A stretch of DNA of 5,905 bases. It comes from Gammaproteobacteria bacterium GWE2_37_16. Lineage in GTDB: Bacteria; Pseudomonadota; Gammaproteobacteria; UBA9339. The translations under genes and the position numbers were made by a program. Of the stretch, positions 1-4,837 are shown piece after piece. Position 1 is the stretch's first letter. Every line of letters starts with the position of its first letter. The DNA is taken from assembly GCA_001801285.1 (NCBI GenBank), contig MGXG01000103.1:1-5905 (forward strand). The letters are read 5' to 3'. Under the pieces are notes generated by a model that was not told the DNA's origin, did not search any database, and was given only the letters and a program-made list of their open reading frames with translations.

Positions 1-1930
1 CACGGCTAGGGTGACGCAATTTACGCAAAGCCTTAGCTTCAATCTGACGAATACGCTCACGGGTAACGTCAAATTGTTTACCAACTTCTTCAAGGGTATG
101 ATCAGTGTTCATGGTAATACCAAAACGCATACGCAAAACCTTAGCTTCACGCGGAGTTAGCGTATCCAAAACCTCGGTAATTGCTTCACGCAAACCCGAC
201 ATAGTTGCCGATTCAAGCGGCGCCAAAGTAGCGTTATCTTCGATAAAATCACCCAAATGAGAATCATCATCATCCCCAATTGGCGTTTCCATAGAAATCG
301 GTTCTTTGGAAATCTTCAAAATTTTGCGAATCTTATCCTCACTCAACAACATAATCTTGCTGAGTTCTTCTGGTGTTGGCTCCTGTCCCGTTTCTTGTAA
401 AATTTGTCGCGAGATACGATTTAATTTATTAATCGTCTCAATCATATGCACAGGAATACGGATAGTACGCGCCTGATCGGCTATTGAGCGAGTAATAGCT
501 TGCCTAATCCACCATGTCGCATAGGTGGAAAATTTGTAACCACGGCGATATTCAAATTTGTCCACCGCCTTCATCAAACCAATATTCCCTTCCTGAATTA
601 AATCCAAAAATTGCAAACCACGATTAGTATATTTTTTAGCTATCGAAATCACCAAACGCAAATTTGCTTCTGTCATTTCCTTTTTAGCACGCCGCGCCTT
701 CGTGTCGCCAATCGTCATCTGACGATTAATTTCTTTGATTTCATGTATTGTTACATCGGTTTCATCTTCAATTGCTATTAGTTTTTTTTGTGCTCGAGAA
801 ATATTATGACTATTTTCCTGTAGAATAGTTTTTTTATCTTTATGTTTGGCAATTACGGTATCTAACCATTTGGAATCAGTTTCATGATTAACAAATGAAC
901 TTAAAAATACTTTTTTAGCAATTTTTGCCTTTTTGGTACAAATTTCCGCAATAATTTGCTCTTGCTCCCTAATGCGACTCAATATTTTTTTCAGCTTTAA
1001 TCCTTGTTTTTGAAATTCTTTTGGCGTCAACTTAAACTTCATGAAACATTCAGTGAATTTAGCCTGATGTTTCAAAGTTGCAGCATGCCCTCTGCCATTT
1101 CTCTTAACTGATTTGATATATTTTCCGAATAATTCACGAAGCTCAGTAAAGTACTTCTTCGCTTCCTCAGGATCAGGACCTGCTTCAAACAAATCATAAT
1201 CATCGCCACCGCCGCCTTCACCTTCTTCACCCTCTTCATCTTCATTACCAATCTTTTCGCCTGTTTTTACTAGGTCTTTTTTTTCTTCTTTCTTTTCTTT
1301 TAAAGCAATGGGATGGGGCATTTCAGCAAGAGGTAAATCTACCTCCAAAGAAAAATTTTCATCTAAATTCTCATGTTCTGCTGCATCACTTTCATGAACC
1401 AATTTTGCTTCTATATCAGGAAGATCGCTATCTGCAAAACCTGTTAAAATATCTGATAAACGCTTTTCACCGGTCAGAGTTTTATCATAATCGCTCAAAA
1501 TAGATTCAATAATGCCGGGAAATCCTAACAAAGCTGACAACATGTAGCGTGTTCCTTCTTCGATGCGCTTGGCAATCTCTATTTCTCCTTGACGATTAAG
1601 CAAAGGAATGCTACCCATTTCACGCATGTACATCCGCACAGGATCGGTTGTGGAACCAATATCTTCATCACTAATAACAGGCGCAGCTGGCGTTAGACTA
1701 ATTGGAGATGTAAGCACCGGTTCACTTACATCTGTTCTTTCATCGGGGTTACCACTCGCGTTATTAACCTCAACCCCCATATCGTTCATAACACTGAAAA
1801 ACTCTTCAATCCATTCAGTACCAACGCCTTGCGGTAAAATATTATTAACGTCACTATCAGTTATGGTCTTATTTTTATTTTCCGAAATAAGCTTTTTTAC
1901 CACTGTTTTCTGTTCTTCACGTGTACTCAT
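1..1930 (-). CDS. rpoD: RNA polymerase primary sigma factor RpoD (sigma-70), C-terminus cut by window edge
   Basis: This is the housekeeping sigma factor, which binds core RNA polymerase and directs it to -10/-35 promoters. I translated it from ATG at 1930. The frame stays open for 643 codons to base 1 and stops at ...RKLRHPSR, so only about 10 residues seem to be missing by comparison with E. coli. Region 1.1 spans about residues 1-85 and region 1.2 begins at DPVRMYMREMG (96-106). A long non-conserved region (about 129-375) includes a Lys-rich then Glu/Gly-rich stretch at 211-245. The core-binding and -10 regions 2.1-2.4 are near-identical to E. coli (RLVISIAKKYTNRG, YKFSTYATWWIRQAITRS). Region 3 follows. 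Region 4.2 carries the -35-binding helix-turn-helix (LEEVGKQFDVTRERIRQIEAKAL, 613-635). The protein would be about 653 aa against 613 in E. coli, with the extra length in the non-conserved linker. The SD is weak (TGGA before an A run). It is the last gene of the rpsU-yqeY-dnaG-rpoD operon. Confidence 0.98.
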   Translation of the reverse strand, partial: MSTREEQKTVVKKLISENKNKTITDSDVNNILPQGVGTEWIEEFFSVMNDMGVEVNNASGNPDERTDVSEPVLTSPISLTPAAPVISDEDIGSTTDPVRMYMREMGSIPLLNRQGEIEIAKRIEEGTRYMLSALLGFPGIIESILSDYDKTLTGEKRLSDILTGFADSDLPDIEAKLVHESDAAEHENLDENFSLEVDLPLAEMPHPIALKEKKEEKKDLVKTGEKIGNEDEEGEEGEGGGGDDYDLFEAGPDPEEAKKYFTELRELFGKYIKSVKRNGRGHAATLKHQAKFTECFMKFKLTPKEFQKQGLKLKKILSRIREQEQIIAEICTKKAKIAKKVFLSSFVNHETDSKWLDTVIAKHKDKKTILQENSHNISRAQKKLIAIEDETDVTIHEIKEINRQMTIGDTKARRAKKEMTEANLRLVISIAKKYTNRGLQFLDLIQEGNIGLMKAVDKFEYRRGYKFSTYATWWIRQAITRSIADQARTIRIPVHMIETINKLNRISRQILQETGQEPTPEELSKIMLLSEDKIRKILKISKEPISMETPIGDDDDSHLGDFIEDNATLAPLESATMSGLREAITEVLDTLTPREAKVLRMRFGITMNTDHTLEEVGKQFDVTRERIRQIEAKALRKLRHPSR

Positions 1931-1972
1931 TTTTTTTCCAATAATTAAATAATTAATAGTAATAGATATGTT

Positions 1973-2001
1973 TTTATAACCTGTTCACATATATAGCACA
2001 A
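1973..2001 (-). promoter_or_regulatory. possible sigma-70 promoter for rpoD
   Basis: In the 115-base gap between dnaG and rpoD the minus strand reads TTGTGC (1996-2001), a 17-base spacer, then TATAAA (1973-1978). The -10 matches consensus at 5 of 6 bases and the -35 at only 3 of 6. It lies about 43 bases before the rpoD ATG. In an AT-rich gap such matches arise easily by chance. In E. coli, rpoD does have extra promoters independent of the rpsU promoter, so a separate promoter is plausible here. Confidence 0.35.
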
Positions 2002-2045
2002 TTAAAAAAATTCCGTGGGGAAAGTTTAAAAAAATGCAAAATATT

Positions 2046-3800
2046 TTAGTTATCCCTTGTCGCCGCTATCAGTTTTTGCAATAAACATTTTTCATCATCA
2101 CTCAAACTTTCCCGATGTGCTTTACGTAACAACAGTTCAATTTCCCTCTCATCAGCCCGTAAATATAACTTTTGCAAAACACCCAAAAACTCATTCTTTA
2201 GACCATCTTCAGCTATTAACGGAGCTTGCACGGCAAGTTGTGCTAAAAAATTCACATCTTCAGGCTTTTGGCATTGCTCCAAAATAGCACTTAATGAAAT
2301 ATTTTCTTTTTGCTGCAATAACTTAATTAACCAAAATAACAATTCTTTATAAGGTAAATCGACTTTATTGATTTTTTCCAGGCTTGGCACTTCCCTGACT
2401 AACCGTGGATGATGCAGCAATAAATTAATCGCTACTTCCATGGCGTTCGGCATGTACCCTCTCCTTGCTGTTCTTCCCCTCTTGCCAGAATCAACCTGTT
2501 CCTTACTCGGCAATTGATCCAAATTTAAATTTTTCAATGTAGCAATATCCATTCTGACGATCACAGCAAGCTTTTGCAGCAACATTTCTTTAAAGGCGCT
2601 TTGTGGCATTTTATGCAATACATTCATAACGTTTCGCACTAAAGCAGAACGCCCATCAATAGTGTTAACATCACTTTGCTCACCAAGCCTTTTGAACAAA
2701 AAGTCCGACAACGGCATAGCACTATTTATATAATTTAAAAATGCTACCTGCCCCTCTTTGCGCACACAGCTATCAGGGTCTTCACCTGCTGGCAAGAAAA
2801 GAAAACGCGCCTGCAAACCATCACGCATCAATGGTAAAATAATTTCCAAAGCCCGCCAAGCCGCCTTATGTCCCGCGTTGTCGCCATCAAAGCAAAAAAC
2901 AATATCTTCCGCTTCACGCAACATCAACTGCACCTGCTTGGGCGTAATCGCCGTTCCCATCGTCGCAACAGCATAATTTATCCCGTATTGCGCCAAAGCC
3001 ACCACATCCATATAACCCTCAACGACGAGAATTTTTTCCAGCTTTTGCGTTGCATGACGCGCTTCATAAAGACCGTATAGTTCATCGCCTTTATGAAATA
3101 ATTCGGTTTCAGGTGAGTTTAAATATTTCGGCAAATCATTCCCTAGGCAGCGTCCACCAAAGGCAATTACATTGCCGCGCCGATTGCGAATCGGAAAAAT
3201 AATGCGATCACGAAAACGATCGTGCAATTCGCCAGCATCATTTTTAACCAATAAACCATTAACACAAAGTAAATTAACATCAGCTTTTGCCAAACGCGCC
3301 GCTTGTAAAAGCGAACTGCGCGCCGCCGGTGCATAACCAATCATAAAGCGACGACAAATTTCTTCTGACAATCCACGTGAATTTACATAATTTTTTGCTT
3401 TAGTTGATCGACCCAATTGTTGTTGATAAAAAACACTTGTTTTAGCTAATAAATCGTAGGATTTCTTGTGTTGTAACTGTACTGCCTGATTCTCAAGAGA
3501 TATATTATCATCAGGAACTTCTAAACCAAGATGAGCTGCCAAAGATTTTACAGCTTCAATAAAATCCAAATGATCAAAATCCATCAAAAATTTGATTGCA
3601 TCACCATGCGCGCCGCAACCAAAACAATAATAAAATTGTTTTGCCTGATTAATGCTAAAGGAAGGGGTTTTTTCATTATGAAAAGGACAAGGAGCAACAA
3701 AATTACTGCCTGCCTTGCGTAAACGAATCCGTGTGCCTATAATTTCGACTATGTCCACACGGACTAAAATATCGTCGATAAAGGAACGAGGTATGGACAT
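2046..3800 (-). CDS. dnaG: DNA primase DnaG
   Basis: DnaG synthesises the RNA primers for lagging-strand and initial leading-strand replication, working with the DnaB helicase. From ATG at 3800 the protein is 584 aa, close to E. coli DnaG (581 aa). The N-terminal zinc-binding domain has Cys38-x2-His41 and Cys59-x2-Cys62 (CPFHNEKTPSFS, YYCFGCGAHG). The RNA polymerase core has DRFRDRIIFPIRNRRG at about 194-209 and the TOPRIM motifs VVEGYMDVVALAQYG (Glu261) and FDGDNAG (Asp305, Asp307), the metal-binding acidic residues. The C-terminal part from about 430 is divergent, as expected for the helicase-binding domain. The frame also allows a GTG start at 3833, adding 11 residues with no family match, and that GTG lies inside a REP-like repeat. 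MSIPRSFIDDIL aligns with the family start, so I chose 3800, although no good SD precedes either start. It sits between yqeY and rpoD in the operon. Confidence 0.97.
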   Translation of the reverse strand: MSIPRSFIDDILVRVDIVEIIGTRIRLRKAGSNFVAPCPFHNEKTPSFSINQAKQFYYCFGCGAHGDAIKFLMDFDHLDFIEAVKSLAAHLGLEVPDDNISLENQAVQLQHKKSYDLLAKTSVFYQQQLGRSTKAKNYVNSRGLSEEICRRFMIGYAPAARSSLLQAARLAKADVNLLCVNGLLVKNDAGELHDRFRDRIIFPIRNRRGNVIAFGGRCLGNDLPKYLNSPETELFHKGDELYGLYEARHATQKLEKILVVEGYMDVVALAQYGINYAVATMGTAITPKQVQLMLREAEDIVFCFDGDNAGHKAAWRALEIILPLMRDGLQARFLFLPAGEDPDSCVRKEGQVAFLNYINSAMPLSDFLFKRLGEQSDVNTIDGRSALVRNVMNVLHKMPQSAFKEMLLQKLAVIVRMDIATLKNLNLDQLPSKEQVDSGKRGRTARRGYMPNAMEVAINLLLHHPRLVREVPSLEKINKVDLPYKELLFWLIKLLQQKENISLSAILEQCQKPEDVNFLAQLAVQAPLIAEDGLKNEFLGVLQKLYLRADEREIELLLRKAHRESLSDDEKCLLQKLIAATRDN

Positions 3801-3825
3801 GAGGAAAATTTCGAACTTTAATTCC

Positions 3826-3848
3826 GTAGCCACAGACTTTAGTCGGCG
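3826..3848 (+). repeat. degenerate REP-like palindrome, left member of an inverted pair
   Basis: The plus strand has GTAG (3826-3829), CC, an arm ending GAC, a TTTA loop (3838-3841) and the return arm GTCGGCG. Five of seven arm positions pair. It shares GTAGCC-(6 nt)-TTTAG with the better palindrome at 3891-3913 on the opposite strand. GTAG-headed short palindromes are the hallmark of REP elements mobilised by RAYT (TnpA-REP) transposases. The assignment here rests on form only. Confidence 0.45.
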
Positions 3849-3890
3849 TTACGATTTATGCTATATAAAATATATAATAGTTATTAATAT

Positions 3891-3933
3891 CGCAAGCTAA
3901 AGCTTGCGGCTACGGCTTGCGGCTACGGCTTGC
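3891..3933 (-). repeat. REP-like palindrome with GTAG head and reiterated 13-bp unit
   Basis: The minus strand reads GTAG (3910-3913), CC, then a perfect 7-bp stem (3902-3908 with 3891-3897) around a TTTA loop (3898-3901). On the plus strand the arm-plus-head sequence GCTTGCGGCTACG occurs at 3902-3914 and again at 3915-3927, followed by a partial GCTTGC (3928-3933), giving about 2.5 copies. Its GC richness stands out from the nearly pure AT flank. It lies between yqeY and dnaG and would form a hairpin in the operon mRNA. There is no T run directly after it on the minus strand, so it is not a typical intrinsic terminator. mRNA stabilisation, processing or partial attenuation are possible roles. 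Confidence 0.6.
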
Positions 3934-3979
3934 AAATACGAACTTAATTCCTAAAAACTATCACGCAACGATTCATCCA

Positions 3980-4006
3980 TTTGAAATTTATAATTTAAAA
4001 TTCAAA
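3980..4006. repeat. AT-rich imperfect inverted repeat across the yqeY stop codon
   Basis: TTTGAAATTT (3980-3989) and AAAATTCAAA (3997-4006) are inverted copies with one mismatch around a 7-base loop. The repeat supplies the last yqeY codons (NFKL-stop). It is very AT-rich, so pairing is weak and its occurrence could be chance. Confidence 0.3.
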
Positions 4007-4437
4007 ATTTCTTTAATCATTCCACTAACCTTGCCCATATCCGCTTTACCTTGCGTTTTGGTTTTAATAATCGCCATAACTTTTCCCATATCCTTAACAG
4101 AACTTGCGCCGCTATCTTGTATTGCTTGTTTAATTAACTCTACAACTTCTGCTTCGGTTAATTGTTGTGGCAAATAGGTCGCTAAAACATCAATTTCTTC
4201 CTGTTCTTTCGCAACCAAATCCGGTCTGTTACCAGCTAGATATTGTTCGATCGAATCGCGTCGTTGCTTGAGCATTTTCTCTAACACAGATAAAACCTGC
4301 GTATCATCAAGCACAATACGGTCATCAATTTCTCTTTGCCGAATTGCTGCCCAAAATAATCTCAATGCTGCCAAACGTTTGGGATCCTTAGCACGCAACG
4401 CATCCGTCATGTCTTTATAAACTTTATCTTTAAACAC
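3988..4437 (-). CDS. yqeY: GatB/YqeY-domain protein
   Basis: This is a small all-helical protein related to the C-terminal tail domain of GatB, the tRNA-dependent amidotransferase subunit. The family is thought to bind tRNA, but its cellular role is not settled. From GTG at 4437 it has 149 residues, the usual family length. Visible family motifs are MTDALRAKDPKRLAALRLFWAAI near the N-terminus, RQREID (33-38), QRRDSIEQY (58-66), YLPQQLTE (88-95) and the paired DMGKVM (116-121) and ADMGKVS (132-138). The frame can be opened at TTG 4470, but the 11 added residues (SRKLNGEGYIV) have no family counterpart. GAAGGG stands 6 bases before the GTG, so I chose 4437. It starts 56 bases after the rpsU stop, and 187 bases with REP-like repeats separate it from dnaG. 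A yqeY gene between rpsU and dnaG is a common gammaproteobacterial arrangement. Confidence 0.93.
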   Translation of the reverse strand: MFKDKVYKDMTDALRAKDPKRLAALRLFWAAIRQREIDDRIVLDDTQVLSVLEKMLKQRRDSIEQYLAGNRPDLVAKEQEEIDVLATYLPQQLTEAEVVELIKQAIQDSGASSVKDMGKVMAIIKTKTQGKADMGKVSGMIKEILNFKL

Positions 4438-4443
4438 GATATA

Positions 4444-4449
4444 CCCTTC
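4444..4449 (-). promoter_or_regulatory. ribosome binding site that decides the yqeY start
   Basis: GAAGGG lies on the minus strand 6 bases upstream of GTG 4437. It is the only purine-rich SD-like element near a possible yqeY start and favours GTG 4437 over TTG 4470. Confidence 0.5.
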
Positions 4450-4493
4450 GCCGTTTAATTTTCGGCTCAATCTTTGGAAATAATTACAATTTT

Positions 4494-4715
4494 TTATGTG
4501 TAATCAGGTGGGCTGTACAACTCATTACTCTTATTGCGTTGTTTGTGCGAACGCTTAACAGCGGCAGCACGCTTACGTTTGCGCTCTGCAGTTGGTTTTT
4601 CATAATATTCAATCTGACGCAATTTGCTTAAAATTCCGGCCTTTTCGCAAATTCTTTTAAAGCGACGCAACGCTACGTCAAACGGTTCATGTTCTTTGAT
4701 ACGAATACCTGGCAT
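4494..4715 (-). CDS. rpsU: 30S ribosomal protein S21
   Basis: S21 is a small basic protein of the 30S subunit platform, near the 16S rRNA 3' end, and is important for initiation on natural mRNAs. The 73-residue product starts at ATG 4715. It has the family core EPFDVALRRFKR (10-21), CEKAGIL (23-29), a tyrosine pair in EYYEKPTAERKRKRAAAVKR (36-55) and a Lys/Arg-rich tail. E. coli S21 has 71 residues. The last residues here (NELYSPPDYT) are not the basic ending seen in E. coli and look lineage-specific. It is the first gene of the rpsU-yqeY-dnaG-rpoD operon, preceded by a strong SD and a sigma-70-type promoter. Confidence 0.97.
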   Translation of the reverse strand: MPGIRIKEHEPFDVALRRFKRICEKAGILSKLRQIEYYEKPTAERKRKRAAAVKRSHKQRNKSNELYSPPDYT

Positions 4716-4728
4716 AAATAAAAAAACA

Positions 4729-4735
4729 CCCCTTT
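4729..4735 (-). promoter_or_regulatory. strong ribosome binding site of rpsU
   Basis: The minus strand reads AAAGGGG, followed by TG and a T-rich spacer. The core ends 13 bases before ATG 4715, somewhat longer than the usual spacing. It is the most SD-like sequence in the window. Confidence 0.6.
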
Positions 4736-4756
4736 TGAAAGTTTTAAATATTGATT

Positions 4757-4784
4757 ATAAAAAGCGCATCTTATGAAAACGCGC
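4757..4784 (-). terminator. terminator-like hairpin in the rpsU leader / after the TIG gene
   Basis: On the minus strand GCGCGTTTT (4784-4776) can pair with AAGATGCGC (4772-4764), nine pairs including two G-U, with a CAT loop. Five T's (4763-4759) then AT follow. The form is that of a modest intrinsic terminator. It starts 53 bases after the TIG gene's stop, so it could end that transcript. It also begins at or within a few bases of the predicted rpsU transcription start, so it may instead be a 5' stabilising stem or a weak attenuator. Confidence 0.4.
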
Positions 4785-4788
4785 GTTG

Positions 4789-4817
4789 ATTCTACCTGCT
4801 AATGAAAATAAATGCAA
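4789..4817 (-). promoter_or_regulatory. sigma-70-type promoter of the rpsU operon
   Basis: The minus strand has TTGCAT (4812-4817), a 17-base spacer and TAGAAT (4789-4794). The -10 matches consensus at 5 of 6 bases and the -35 at 4 of 6, with ideal spacing. Transcription should start near 4782, giving a leader of about 67 bases before rpsU. No LexA-type CTG-N10-CAG box was seen beside it, unlike the E. coli operon. Confidence 0.65.
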
Positions 4818-4837
4818 AGATATTAAAGCATATTGGC

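Noticed and set aside
781..790. Run of eight T's in rpoD as a programmed frameshift site
   Set aside because: The frame continues intact into highly conserved sigma regions 2-4, so no shift is needed, and such runs are common in AT-rich DNA.
1608..1952. Plus-strand frame of 114 codons
   Set aside because: It lies antisense to the 5' part of rpoD, which is confirmed by strong similarity to sigma-70; the product resembles no family I know and has no SD.
2004..2027. Intrinsic terminator after dnaG
   Set aside because: The core stem is only four pairs (TTCC/GGAA) with three more A-T pairs beyond a mismatch; the T run is good, but the stem is too weak to list as a feature.
3850..3897. Promoter for dnaG in the AT-rich spacer
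   Set aside because: TTGCGA-N17-TATTTT or TTGCGA-N15-TATATT can be drawn, but the spacer is nearly all A and T, so chance matches are expected.
3891..3933. CRISPR-like or attachment-site repeat
   Set aside because: The units are 13 bp and directly adjacent without spacers, and no integrase or cas gene is present.
3917..4177. Plus-strand frame of 86 codons starting beside the REP-like repeat
   Set aside because: Most of it is antisense to yqeY, and there is no SD or recognisable domain.
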